NCBI GenBank assembly: GCA_963070105.1
Contig: OY718808.1
Coordinates: 7,045,738-7,109,737, forward strand
Reading direction: 5' to 3'
From: Litomosoides sigmodontis
Taxonomy: Eukaryota > Nematoda > Chromadorea > Rhabditida > Onchocercidae
DNA: 64,000 nucleotides
In this document: positions 14,228-27,384 of the stretch, piece by piece
Layout of the letters: each line of letters begins with the position of its first letter
Position numbering within the stretch: position 1 is the first letter of the stretch
Notes under the pieces: generated by a model
What the model saw: the letters and a program-made list of their open reading frames with translations, nothing else
Told to the model about the DNA's origin: nothing
The model's database searches: none
Made by a program: the position numbers and the translations under genes

Positions 14228-15107
14228 ATTTTGGCCTTCGGTATGTCAGTCAGTTGGTGTCAGTGCTACGAAAAACGATATTCCACATAAAATACAGAAC
14301 GAGAAAGTGGAAAAGAAGAAATCTCAATTGTTTCATTTCAAATTTAAAAATTAGAAACCAGGGGACAATAATTATTGAATTGAAGGACAAAAGTGACGAA
14401 ATTTCGTGCTTTGACTAATTCATTTGGAATTGCTAAAATTGATTTCCATCATTTCCGATTAGGCATCATATCCGCTAGGCATCTAATTTCAGAATCAATT
14501 CAAAGTTTAAAAAAGTAAAGCAATGAATTTCACGTTTTTCATTTATTTATGATATATTTTTAGGTATGTTGATACACCTATCAATGCCCAAATATCATTC
14601 ATTTCGAATATATGGGAAGGGTTCTGAAGAGAGAAAAAAATTGAGAAGATGGAAAGGGTTAGTTAGAATTCTGAATGATGACACCGAAATTATTGCCTGT
14701 TTAATAAAATTTACAAATGAATTCAGATTTCACGGAGTGTAAATGAATCACCAGGAAATTTCCAGAGATTACTCTCATGTATAACATTTATGCTACAGCT
14801 ATAATTTCAACATTTAAAATTATGAAAATGAAAAATTTGATTACTCAACACGTTTGATATTTTCAAAAGATTCAAGAAGAGACTTTGAGAGTTTCATTTT
14901 TACAAACATTTCGCCTAATGGTGATAAAAAAACAAAAAATAAAACAAAACATTTACCAGGAGGACGATAAATTTGGATTGCAGGTCGGGTTGAGGGTCTC
15001 TTGGAACGGCGTTCAGAAGGTATTATTGCTGCTGTTGTAGGTACCGTTACGTTACTTGTCATTACTTTATAGCTTTCAGTCTTTCTGATTCCACCAGCCT
15101 TCCGCCC
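8838..15107 (-). CDS. MIF4G-domain protein (CTIF/PAIP1/SLIP1-like), 5' incomplete
   Basis: MIF4G domains are HEAT-like helical scaffolds that bind translation-initiation or mRNA-export factors. Exons are 8838..8951, 9151..9258, 9886..9965, 10391..10520, 10835..10980, 11407..11959, 12609..12787, 13482..13580 and 14957..15107, giving 519 residues. Phases agree at every junction. Residues ~315-519 are helical and end in a MIF4G-like tail: the last exon has RKMILLLMELGASGWKLPP, like the end of the CTIF/PAIP1 repeat. The large exon at 11407 encodes a low-complexity linker with runs of five His and nine Gln, then Ser/Asn-rich sequence and a basic QQQSASKKKQLNG stretch. The first exon (14957..15107) opens in phase 0 from an acceptor, so an upstream start exon is missing; an internal Met is at 15062. 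Family assignment is by pattern only, and the exact orthologue is uncertain. Confidence 0.7.
11137..11219. repeat. Two-copy tandem repeat, about 39 bp unit, in a MIF4G-gene intron
   Basis: The unit ATAGGTATGAATATATCAAA plus about 19 further bases ending in AAAGTACTAA is repeated once, with a single change (TATATC versus TACATC). It lies in the intron between the exons at 10980 and 11407. Confidence 0.8.
14170..14226. repeat. (TG)n microsatellite
   Basis: A run of about 28 TG units lies in the large intron between the MIF4G-gene exons at 13580 and 14957. It creates spurious Val-Cys open frames. Confidence 0.95.
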
Positions 15108-18100
15108 CTAAAATATAAACAGATTATTTCAAAAATCAATCAATACTAATCACGTTCGAAATAACTAGCTAAAATTATCACAATTACGCAATCATTAAAT
15201 GGAAATATTAATTATCAGTTACACATACATATGTATACATTATATTGGTGAAGCAGACATTGCTTGTGCAGATAAATCTCTTCAAATAGAAGAACTGGAA
15301 ATCTTTTCTCTTTTCTCCTCTTCGTTTTTCCTCCTCCGTCCTTGCTATTATTTATCCCCTTTCAGAAGTGTTTCTTTTAAACATGTTTTAAATTACAGTT
15401 CGAATTTAAATCTTGTCCACCCAGACATTCCATCATTCCATTTTCTCTTTAAAATGACAAGATAATATTTTTCATATCAAAATTTGTTTGATTATATCAA
15501 AATTTCCCCGTTTCAATAAATGTACATTCTTTCTTGCTATCTGTTACATTTTCAATTATTGATCTAATCAATAACAATCACAATGATCACATCATTATCA
15601 CTATTATTATCATTATCAGTTGAATGCAGTGGAAATAGCGCTGAAATAATGAAATAAAGAAGGAAACAGAGAGGAGGAAAATTGAATTATACGATCGATG
15701 GGAAAACATTAATATATAATTAATGCCTTCCTATCGAATTTATGGCAATGAACTCAAGAAAACATGAATCGTTCGATTGGAATTCCAAATTATGCAAATT
15801 ATTCGAAAAAAGCAGTAAAAAAGGAAAGAAATAAACAGTTAAGATAGCAATCGTTCCTATTTTTCTTTTTTTTTTCTGCAAAAAGAAGGATACTATCACT
15901 CTCTTTCCTATCTTTTGCTTCATCAGTGAAAGAATTTTGCATTTTTAAAAGATTATTTCGATAAAATTAATTGAAAATCTGCTGCTGCAAGAAATTCTTT
16001 GAAAGATAAAATTTACCATATGAAGAAACTTTTCGCAAAAACGAACACTTTCCACACATTATTTAACGAGAAAATGAAAGAAAAATGAGGGAAGAGATAG
16101 GACTTAAATTTAACATTTTAAGTAAATAAGCGACTAACTGAGATGATCCAATCTGATCCAAAATCGATATAGCTTGTCTACAACACATAATATAAGTGTG
16201 ATCTTATCTCTCGCATAGCTATGATAGACGTATTTTTAAAAGAAATAAAAGCAGTTAGTAATACGTACAGTAGCATTTTAGTCAAATAATACGAAACGAA
16301 ATATTCTGAATTAAAATTTTCACTTAACATATTCATTTGAATGTAAACTTATTCGTTGGAAATATACAAAACGATTGTTTGAAAAAAGAAAAAAAAGTGT
16401 AAATGAAACGGAAGAGGCTAAATATTCTTTGCCAGTACTGTAGACTTTTAAATGAGTCTAAGTCGACAATCTTCAAACTCAAATCTTTTTCGTTTTTTGA
16501 AAATTTGACGCTCTAAGAAAGCTATGACTAAATTGTTGCTTATCTTAAAAAAAAACAAAGATAATCTCAAATAGGTAGTTCAAAAGGTTTCCAAAAAAGG
16601 TAAGACATCAAAAAAATTCTACTTGAAAAATAAGTGTATTTTTTGAATCAAAATTATACGTGCTGAATATTTAATGAAAAAATCAAGCGATAAAAAAAAG
16701 ATGCCCAAATGAAAAAACAACTTATAACTCGACAATTCTTCAAGTAAAAATCATTAACTTATTAAAAAAAAAAAAAGAAACAAAAAATTCAGTAAAGGAA
16801 AGAAACGTGGGTTAAAAGTAGGAAGAAAATGAAGTAAAAAAACGAGGAATGAAATTTAAATCATCTCTCCAAATCTATTTACACTTTTGCAATTTTTCTT
16901 CACCTTAATCAACTTCTTTCTTTTCTTCTGCCGCTCCCTCCTCCCCCTCCCCCTTCCTTCCCTCCCACCTCGCTCCCTAACCTCTCACTCATTTCATTGC
17001 TGTTTGATTGTCGAAAAATTTCAACTTTCATATTGATTCGATGCACTTCGCAGTTCAATAATGAGATTTTATTTCTATCTACCTACCTTTACAAGCATAA
17101 AATACAGCTCTTTTTCATACCATAATTAGCATAATTAAATTATCACAAATTGTTGTAAAATGATTCATTATTATAGCAAAATAGAACTCTATAACAATAT
17201 TGTCGAACTATTCTTGCAGATATTTTACTTGAAAGCGGCACGCTGCTAATAAGAAAGATGTCAGTTATAAAAAAGCTTAGTAAAGAGTGAAACGAAATCT
17301 TTATTTTGGAAATAAAAGGAAAAAAATAGATTACATTCCTTGAAACGGACGTCATAAATCCTGGATAATACAATATACGTGCATCGTTCGTCCACTCCAA
17401 CGATATAAATCCTCTTCACTGGTAGGAAAAAATTACCCTCAGGGTATTTTTATGCGAATCATATAAATTACAAATTATACAACTTTTCCAAAATGTGGAA
17501 AAAACGATTAATATAAAAATATTAGCATTAGAGTAAATTAAATTCGATTAGACAAAAGCAGAAGTGAATGGAATGAAATAAAATTGATAGAACAATCGAC
17601 ATGACCAATAATTGATAATATAAAATATGATCTAATCTAATGTAAATGATGACCTAATGTTGCGCAAAGTATGATGTGATCTAGTAATCAAATGTGATCC
17701 AGTATCATATATTAACTAATTTTCACAAACATATTTTTGCAGCTATTCAATTTGCAATTTTCGTTTTAAATTGCAACGATCTTCGCCTCTTTTTTAATGC
17801 ATTCAATATTTTCAAAAAATTATTAATAATAACTAAGAATTATTAAAGATATAATGTATCTCTTTTCATTTTGTTTTATCTTTTGTTTTGCTCGATGGAA
17901 GCTTGTTCTACTAGTACGAGCAGATTTTATACAACAGTAAAGCAAAGTGAAAATGAAAATTTCGTAAACCACATCTATACAGTTTTGAATTTCTGCAATT
18001 TGGCTTAAAATAAAAAAAAAAACAAAAATAAAACTGAACAGCTGCTCGAATAGTAGCACAAACAAAAGAGAAGAAAGGAAGGAAGAGATGAAATTTTTAA

Positions 18101-18836
18101 AAGACAAAATAATAAAAAAAAACAATTTAGTCATGGAGAATATGCCAAGTCAACGGGGGAAGAGAGAAATAGAGAGAAATAGAGAGAGAGAGGAAGAAAG
18201 TGGTCTGCTGAAAAGTTGATAATCGATATGAATCAAGTTAGAGTTAAGTGATGTAAGATAGACTGTTGAACAAAAATCTTTTGGAGATGAAGAATTGTAG
18301 GAGTGTAAAGATTAAGTTTGATGGGAGTTTTTTCACAAATTTTTTGACAGAAAAATTATTTCCAAAATCTTTCATGGACATTTAAATATTGTTCAACCGT
18401 GACAAAAGAGTCATTCAGTGGAAATTTTAGCGAAAAGCTAACAATTGAACAAAATGCGCCCAAAAATGAAGGAGATACTGAAATAAAATTATCCACTCTA
18501 AAATACTGTAAAATTAAATCAATAAAATTACAGCGAAATACGAGAGGATACGATTTAGCATAAGCAATAGTAAGTAGCAAATATTAATAACTACTTTGAA
18601 TTTCTTGAAAAGAATGAACCTAATTATCTCCTTTATTAAATTAAAGAATCTCGAAAAAAAATCGAAAATCAATTTCGTCGGGCAATTCAAATTTGGCTTC
18701 AACGGTTATTCATCAATTGAAATTTAAATTCGTAAATTAGTTTAATGTTGTTCAAATTTGAGGAAAAAATTTGTACAGCTGGCAAGGAAGGAGTGGAAAG
18801 ACGATAGGTACATTTTGTAAGAATTTGAAGAAAATG

Positions 18837-18876
18837 CTGCTGCTGCTGCTGCTACTGCTACTGCTACTGCTACTCT
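18837..18876. repeat. Triplet repeat (GCT/ACT)n
   Basis: About 12 to 13 GCT- or ACT-type triplets lie in tandem within non-coding sequence. Confidence 0.85.
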
Positions 18877-19597
18877 TTCCGCCGCTTACACATTGTATGT
18901 ACATATTATTTATTGATTGCTAGAAGTGATTGGTCATTATCAATCGATAAAATTGAAAATTAATTGGTACTTTACGTTCATTTTGATAAATTAAACTTCA
19001 TCAGTGATATTAATAGTTGAAATTGCATGATTTATTACCATTTATCGCAATAAAGCTGTCATTTCTGAAAGCCTCCTATCACATTTCCTTGAAATACTTT
19101 TATGAAACTCAAAGAACTCCTTAAGAAGCAAAAAGCAAAGAAAGAACCGCCAACTTTAGCGATTATTGATAATTGCTATTTTCATTAAATCAAATTATAG
19201 CTTAAATCAGCGATGATTATTCAACTGCTATGCACCTTTATCAAATTCTTATCAAATTTCAAAATATTAGAAGGAAGACTGAGAGTAGCTTGGACAATTA
19301 CAATAATGTTCGCATTTAAAATTCATAAGTGCAATCAGTGATTCATACCTAATGATTGCCTTTTCCATTCAATTGAGTTTAATTTTCGCATGAGGAAGGA
19401 TGAAAAATAGTGATGGAAGTGGTGGAATGGTACGCCTACCAGCAAAAACGGATGACAAATTGCAAAGATCTCAGTTTCATGGCGGTATCCAAGCGTCTGT
19501 GAAGTTATCAAAATGCTGTCAAGTTATCAAGATGTTATCAACATCAGCATCACGGAACGCTTTTTTATGGATGAGAAACTATCATTGTTCGTTGCAA

Positions 19598-19657
19598 CCA
19601 ACCAACCAACCAACCAACCAACCAACCAACCAACCAATCAATCAATCAATCAATCAA
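19598..19657. repeat. (CAAC)n followed by (CAAT)n tetranucleotide repeat
   Basis: About nine or ten CAAC units pass directly into about five CAAT units. The transition looks like a point change spread by slippage. It explains the artificial Gln-Pro-Thr-Asn frame here. Confidence 0.9.
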
Positions 19658-22291
19658 TGATACCGCAATTTATACCGTTATCAACAAATGATCAATACCT
19701 TACGCCGCCTACTACACATTATTGTTATTATAACATTTTTATCGCTATTGTTACTACTATTATCCGCAATGCCCCATACTGTTATCGCTATGATTGTTAT
19801 CGCTATCACTATCACTATCATTATCATTAACAGCAAGTATTCGAGAGTCCTCCTGCTCCTTAGAAACAACAGTGTTGAGTAGGAATGACGAGATAGCGAT
19901 GCATATGTTGCCAGGATAGAAAAAAAAGAGAAAAGATAGGGAAGGAGGAAGAAAGAGGGAGAGGGAGAGAGAGAGAGAGAAAGAGAGGGAGACAGAAGAG
20001 AGAAGTAAAGTCGTGCATGCATTGGTTGTCAAATTCTGCATAATTTCAAGTGTGTTTATTTCCTCCTCGTCATCTAATCTTCAACGCTGTTGCAGTTGCT
20101 CTGTTCCTTACCGCAATTACCTCCCTCGTTGTCGGTTTATCATGCCAACAGGAAGTGATGGACACGTACGTACGTGGTGCAATCCCAGACACTTCTCCAA
20201 CAACCAACCCGCTCAGTATCTCTCGCATAACTGTGACGTTGCCAAGGACAGCACACCATTGCCAACCTCATCACAAACATACATGCCTGCGCACGAATGT
20301 AGGAGTAGGACCGCCGGGAGGACTTGTCAAAAGTTCGCTGATAATCGTCCTCTCGAGCAGCACCGCTGCATTGTTTACAACGATATCGCCGCTATGGCTT
20401 ATCACAATGCAATCGATATTTGATGGGCGAAGTAAGTGGGATGGGATGAGACTAGGCTGAATAAGCAGGATTGCTTGATTTCATTTCACACTCAGTGTTT
20501 CCAACCGGTCTGTTATCAGTGAGTTGCCCAGTAGCTTAATTTTAAATTACTCTTTCATCGCTTCTCCCATTTCGTTCATCCCTTGTTGCATTTATCGACG
20601 CCACACTTTCCCTTCTCCCATTCCAACTTTCTTCCTCGCCGTTACCTTACCTCTCCTACCGCACTCGCTTGAGGAAACGTAGAACTGAATAAATGAGTTA
20701 AATAATTTACACCAAACAATTCTGCTATCAATTTTGAGTCAAATCAATGACAATTTATCATTTTGTTGAAGATGTGTAATTAAATTTTTCTAGAAGTTAA
20801 GGTGCTGCATGAAGTAAATTCTACGTGGATGGAGTAGGTATATACAAGATTGCAGTGAAAATTTTCCACCCACTGTATACTGTAAGGGACAAGATAGAAA
20901 TGCATCTAAAGTGTATGGTATTTTTGATCCAAAAAAGATTGCCATACTTATTACCGTTAGTTGTGGATTGTCTTGAAAGACAATAATCAAATTTGTGTCG
21001 CTATGATATAAGTACAACCGTATTTTCATGATGCTTCTTCCTTAGTCATTTCTACAATCTTCGACGAAGCCTTTCGTGATTCTTCAACTATATTTTAACT
21101 TACACGCCACGATTAATGATTATGAACAAGTGAGTAATGCAGCAAATAGAATAAATTTATGGCTGATCATTTTATCTAATGAAAGGTTAGTTGTACTCTT
21201 ATTGATAGTGCGATATCAACACTGATATGATCTCCTCCTCACCACCTCTTTTTCTCTGTTATCGCGTTTCATTATGATTTCATGATTTCTAGCTTCCTGA
21301 AGTAAAATACGGTGATTTAGGCACTGATAATAGCTTGTGATTTAATTCAAAAGTTTATATTTGTCCAGCATTTTCAAATGTTAGAGAAAGGCACAGGCAT
21401 TCAGATTTCTGGTAACAAGTGCGATAGTTTGAAAATTATTTGGAGTAGACAACTTGACCGACTCTGAAATTATAGTCAAAACTAATCAAATATTGAAGTC
21501 ATGAAACCTGGATATGATGATATGAACATTAAAATCCTAAAGAAAAAGCTTCCAAACTGTGAGAAGAAAAAATTAAAGAGTGGTTTTATTTCTTAGCAGG
21601 CAAAATATTAATGAAATATGTGCCTTGCAAGTAAGAAGTCAATATTTAGCTCGAAAAATTCTGAAAACAATACATACCAGTGTCCAATACTGTCAGATAT
21701 TTGCAATTGCTCTTCAAAGTTAATTTCATTTCAGAGCTGACACATTCTCAGAGAAATATATTTATTACATTAGAACTAATCAAATCATGAGAGATCAATA
21801 AAGTCATTAGAATCAACAATTGTTATAGTTTACTACCAACTTCATTTACAGAAATCAACCCCTCCAGAGATCAACCGAACCCAACTGTCCCACTTTTCCA
21901 AGTTCTCTTTTTCAGCTTAAAATAAAAGAATTCGGAGGATTTTATTTGGGTATCCCCCACAAATACTGATAATTATATCAAGTACTATACAAGGTTTTGA
22001 AAAAGTGGAAAATAAAACTGATAAAACATCAAACACAAAGGTTTAACAAATTGTATACAGCTCTACCTCATTGTCATATTAGAGTGATCCTAAATAATAA
22101 TAACGGATGCTCGAGATTGTTAAATCTTCATGATGGAGTAATTTTTTAATAGAACTAGCACACTATAACACTTTAAATACAAAAACAAACCGCATCCGTG
22201 AAATAATTTAAAGAGTAAAGTATAATTCCTTCTTCCGTTAAAGCATTTGCAAAATCTGTATACAAAACACAATGATAATTCACACATATCG

Positions 22292-25200
22292 TCAGTTCCA
22301 GGTTTCATATTGTAGTCTACCTCTTGTTTCAAGCATTCGTATAAACTGTTTACCGTTTTCACCGTTTGCATCCACAATCTTTTCTATGATTGCTGTTACT
22401 TCACGTGGCATATCACCAGCCCTTCCTGCTATAAAAATATAGCCTGGAAAATTATTGATATGAATTTAAATTAAGCATCTATCGGCAACCGATGAAAGTT
22501 ATTCTTTTTTTATTTCGTAACAATCCCCATAACTTTTAAAGGTTTTGTGGAGAAAAAGGATAACGATACGGACGATGTAAACCCTATTTTTTCCTTTTTA
22601 AGAATACGAATATAATTCAGATGTTTTATTCATCACACAGAAAATAGTTACCACCATCATTTTTCAAAAGCTTCCATATTTCATCGCTACGCTCTTCAAT
22701 CTTGTTTTGCACGTAAATCTGTAAAACCACATATTTCGATGGCTAACATAATTTCTCGTGAGACAGAGTCTTATCGAAACTATTTTGTTTTATTCATCTG
22801 CTGTGTAACATATGAAAAATAAATAGTACTGATGATTCAAACTTTGAAAGTAAGTAAAATAAAGAATAAATTGGTTTCGGCATCAATTTGTGTATCGCTA
22901 AAGGAACAGAAAAAAATAAAAAGAAAAAGAAAAACAAGGAACATAATTTGAAAAAATTTTACTAGAATTTTAAGAGGGAAAAGTTAGATATTTGCAATGT
23001 ATTGATAGCCAGAATATTATAGAAAAAGAGACATCCAAATCCTGTACCTTATTTTCCTGATCTCGACTAAATGCAGTTATGATGCGGGCTGCTGTCAGTG
23101 TATGCCATTCTTCAGAAAAATAAAAGTCTTTCTGGGACCCCCGACATCCAAAGAATAATATCGAATTTTCATTTTCATTGCATAACTGCCTTAAAATAGT
23201 ATCAAAAAATTAAAGTGAAAATTTTTTAATTAAAAAAAAACCATCACAAATCATTTTCCTCGACAGATGCAGAGTACCTCGCAGAAAACTACATAAATAC
23301 AGGATTAATAAATTTGAAGTTACAAATATCAACCTAAAAGCTTCACAGTCTGATTTACTTACACTTAATACAATTAACGGTTATTTACTCATTTCAGTGG
23401 CAAAAATTCACTTTGTTTAATATCTAAAAAAGGTCAATTCATACCTACTATAAATTATTACTTGTCTTAAGGCATCTTTCAAGACTACTCATCGATTTAA
23501 ACTGCTAATCAAAGCTCAATAAATCTTAATCGTTGATTTTTCACAATGTCTACAGTGGAAAAGAAACATGAAAAAGTAATGATCAACATATACTTTTTAC
23601 GGTACGCCAAAATTGATCGAAACGGTGCAACACCAGTACCAGGCCCAACCAAAATTAGTGTGCTGCTTTTGGCAGGCCACCTGCAAAATACGAACAAAAT
23701 TAAGCCCATTTAATTTTGATATAACTAACTGTAAAAAATGAAATTTTTAGACAGTGTTGTATTTCCAAATTTTCCAGAAAGTTTCAAAATTTTAAACCCT
23801 TGAATTTCGAAATTCGTGTTCTTTATTAAATGAATGATAGCAAAATAAAAATACCTGAATGTTCCTGGACGAATTTTTATCAGAACAAGATCACCCTCTT
23901 GTAATCGACTTAAATAATTACTACATAAGCCTAATCGTGTGGCCACCATTCGTTTTGATCTATACTCAACCTAAAAATCAATTTTCATAGGATACAAAAA
24001 TTTTTTGAGAAATATTTGTATTCATAACATGGAACATTACGCAAATCTGAGAGATTAACTAAACGCGCAGGAAATAATCAAGAGATAACATATTCATGTA
24101 GAGATAAATCAGACTTTAGCAACAAGCAATTGTATAGCAGTATGCGTCAAAGGACATGAGGCAATACTGAATGCCCGTGGCCGAATAGGAGGAAAAACGT
24201 CGAAAAGCATTTCCACGGGTATACTTCGAGCTGTTTCATGAAAATCTCGCAATGTTTCGGCAATCGTTCGCCTCGGCCTCCAACAATAATCCATGTAATC
24301 GTCCTAAATAATAATGAATAAGCAAACGCATAACGATAAAACACTAAATTTATAAAAATTTATAATTTACAATATATTTGGCTAGCTCGTAAAGTCGTTC
24401 TTTCTCATCGTTTACTGTTGATAATTTTCCAAGCGTTCGAAAAAATGATCGTCGTGGAACCATTTGCAGATCAAAATAACATTCGAAACATTTCCGCAAT
24501 GATAATGCGCCTTAAATTTGGGTCTTTTTAAAATCAGAAATTACGCCTGATAAAGTAAGAAAATAACGAGGAAGAACTACCATAAGAATGATTTATATGA
24601 GTACGACTTGCTTCTGTAAAAAACACATTTGAAAAATACTTCAAAACCTAATTTCCATACTTTGTAGGAAATTATAAAAAATGTTTTACCCTTGTACAGA
24701 TAAGAAGGAGGTAGTGGGATGCAAGTTTCACGCGAGCGCAATGTAATAGGCCGATCTAACAGATCATCATCAATATCTAATGCTTTGTAAGCTATATTAA
24801 GGGTTTCGCACAAATTATTCGGATGCACCATTACCACATCACCAGGAGAATAACTGCAAGTGAATAAAAATACTTATATTCCCATTTTAAATAATTTCAC
24901 AAATGCTCGAGAAAATCTCGAAGACAGTAAAACTTTCGAAAATTTAAAACCATGCGATGTTCTTACCTCAGTTCTTCCACATTCATGGCTATTGTGATCA
25001 GTCGTGTATCCGGAAATTATAATAACGCTTATTTCAAAGAAATACGTAAACAGTGAGAGGCACTATTTTTAAATAATTACTTATAACACATAAATGAAAG
25101 CTTTACACACATTTCTTAGCCTAATATATATTTGTTACGTCGAATTTAGTTATGTGTTTAATACCTGAAAATGAGTTTCCGCTGTTAATCGTTTATTATT

Positions 25201-26681
25201 TATGACTGTTGTTTCTATGAAATAATTTTCTTTACTATCATTCTGAACCGGAAAAAAATTCTCTTCGTAACTGACTTCATAACGAGGCAACAAACATTTG
25301 CTATCATCAGGATTCAAAATCATACCCTACAAAATTAAATGATTTTTCAGCAATTTATTTTCTAAACTAATCTATGTTTTTAAAATTCTAAAATAATTTC
25401 TTTCATCCGTGAGAAAGCCATCAAATCTCCAGTTTTTTGAGAAATTAAAACTTCTTCATTATCACAAAACGTTTCGTTCATATGTTACCGGATATAAATC
25501 TATTTTCCACATTTGTTGAAATAATTCATCTCGAAAAAGCTCGTACGTTCCTTCGATGCCTAATTCATGCTGATCATCAGCTAGAGTTAATTCCATTAAA
25601 AATGATGGGCCTAACTGACTCAACCTGAATATACCAATTCAGATGATATAGAACAATTGTAGAATTAATGCAAGACGAAGACATACTCTAAGCGGTTCAC
25701 ATAAATAATTAGCTGAGTTAATATTATATATACGATATATATGATAACTATCTACCTTCGGTACAGCTTCTTCGCTGCAAAGTTGTATTTTTGATAAGTT
25801 GAGTCACCAAGTCCAAGAACAGCTACGTGAACCTGAAATTACCAAATGTATAGATGTATACAGAAGAGATGCGCTGTAAAGCTTCTGTCGGACTAATTTT
25901 CCAAATCAAACATCTGGTCAAAATCAAATGTAAAAGCGTAGTAGAGTAATATGACTTTTTTATTAAATGAGCAGAAGAAACACTGCATACTTAAAATAAT
26001 CTCATCGAATATTTTAAAAGTACGAGAATTTTATGAAATACGACAGGTTTGAGGAGAAGTGGCAAAGGATACTATCCAGTAATTACAGAACATGTAGCTA
26101 TCCCGCTCAAAGTAATAAAAATAAAGCTGCAAAACTTTTTCGGCAACACGAACTTACATCATGCAATAAATTTTCAGGCAGCGTTTTACAACACAAAATT
26201 CTCCAATTACAACGGACACTAGCTGGCATTTCACCTTGTCCACTGGTTGAAATTACGAATACTACGCAATGTTCGTTATTCAAGTTCTTAAAACCAAAAA
26301 CCAAAGAAATATTTGGCATTTCATATGAAAATAGCACAAAACATGCAAAATAAAACGAAAATATCCTGGGCAAAATAGAAAACAAAACTGCCACTTTAAA
26401 TAGGTCTGGCTGACAATGTTCGATGAACCCGATGTATTGATATAAAAGTAGTACTACATATCTAATAGCAAAAGATTTTTCGTTCAAGATTAAATAACTA
26501 ATTTTCACATGTTTTCTTTTAAGATATGTTTTCAGACCTGCACCGCATAATCTGAAAAGCTATACACTTCAGCGGGGATGTTGCGATATCGTGCATCGTT
26601 CCATAATGTTTCCGCAACATCCTGAGCATTACCCGTTTCACTGCCATAAAGAATTTTTAATGCGGGAGAACGCGAAGACAT
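22292..26681 (-). CDS. fre-1: NADPH-dependent diflavin oxidoreductase 1 (NDOR1/FRE-1-like)
   Basis: NDOR1 (yeast Tah18) passes electrons from NADPH through FAD and FMN to the anamorsin/Dre2 protein in cytosolic Fe-S assembly. Exons are 22292..22443, 22652..22718, 23048..23189, 23594..23680, 23855..23970, 24115..24303, 24371..24510, 24690..24853, 24967..25010, 25165..25326, 25489..25624, 25756..25832, 26158..26286 and 26538..26681, giving 582 residues, the family's usual size. The FMN-binding flavodoxin part has [10 protein letters not shown] (~12), STSGQGEMP (~60) and [16 protein letters not shown] (~98). The FAD part has YSPGDVV and RAFSIAS (~375). The NADPH part has [12 protein letters not shown] (~445) and FFGCRG. 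The last residues YETWN match the family's aromatic C-terminus. There is no N-terminal membrane anchor, which argues against P450 reductase. Oddities: one intron lacks an AG acceptor (see findings), and two introns use GTCTGA donors. The zinc transporter lies about 700 bp upstream on the same strand. Confidence 0.9.
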
Positions 26682-27384
26682 TTTTCATCAACCCTGAAAC
26701 GACAGGAGAAAAAGATTCATTAACCTTGAAATGAAAGGAGAAAAGTATCAAAATTCTGAAACCTCCAAATTTTAAAGGAGGCCCAATTTTCTTGAAGACG
26801 GTAAACCTACTAAAAAAAATTATGTCGTTCTTTCTAAGAATTTGTCAATTCTTAAAAATTGAATAATTTCCAACAGTGTTACCTAAACGTAATTTCCCAC
26901 CACGAAAGCTGTATTTTACTACTTCGAAAATTTATACTATAATCCAAACTTCAGCTAATATATTCCATTTGCCAACGTAAGTTTACTATTTTATTTGATT
27001 GGTAATAAATGCACTAAATTAATTTATCGGTCAAGTTATATTTTATATTTTACTAAAGAAAAAAATCCATACTTCATTTGGTGCTAAGTGATCATACATT
27101 ATACTTAATTCACGAACAGTCCAATTTACAGTTATCAAGTAACTCCACTGTTTGCTATTGCATAGCACATATCAAATACATACATTTCTAAACAAAGTGT
27201 ATTTTATTGAATACCTTCAAACGACAACAAATTTATATCATTTGTATCAATTTTAATATATTACTTTCCATACTACTTATATTCATACATTTACTGAAGA
27301 TAAGACATAATTCAATTCGAAAGCATAGTACTTCATTGGCATCTCGACTATTCGAGAATTCGGATACATATTATAATACAATAA
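26682..27384. other. Gap between ZIP9 stop and NDOR1 start
   Basis: About 700 bp separates two genes transcribed in the same direction. The sequence is AT-rich and no gene was recognised. It must hold the ZIP9 3' UTR and either an NDOR1 promoter or, if the genes are co-transcribed, an intercistronic spacer. Confidence 0.5.

Larger units (their letters stand above)
15108..22291. other. Long non-coding gap with simple repeats
   Basis: This gap should contain the undetected 5' exon(s) and promoter of the leftward MIF4G gene and the 3' flank of the NDOR1 gene. Visible content: a CT-rich patch at about 16920-16985, GCT/ACT triplet runs at 18837-18875, CAAC/CAAT repeats at 19598-19657, GATT/TATC-like short repeats near 19730-19830 and a GA-rich run at 19918-20000. 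The stretch 20040-20460 is less AT-rich and open in two forward frames, but has no recognisable domain or splice pattern. It may be promoter or UTR sequence. No gene could be supported. Confidence 0.5.

Noticed and set aside
14146..14418. Long Val-Cys-rich open frame over the GT repeat
   Set aside because: It is an artefact of the TG microsatellite, and the same is true of the His-Thr frames at 49336-49590.
17143..17400. Candidate first exon for the MIF4G gene (donor after SRN in phase 0)
   Set aside because: It needs a TTG start or a 7-codon exon from an internal ATG, and it lacks support; kept out of the model.
19400..19830. Gln-Pro-Thr-Asn-rich frames
   Set aside because: They come from the CAAC/CAAT repeat and lack any flanking domain or splice structure.
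20013..20460. Two overlapping 136-codon forward frames in a less AT-rich patch
   Set aside because: No motif, no splice logic and openness in two frames suggest base composition. This could be promoter or UTR sequence.
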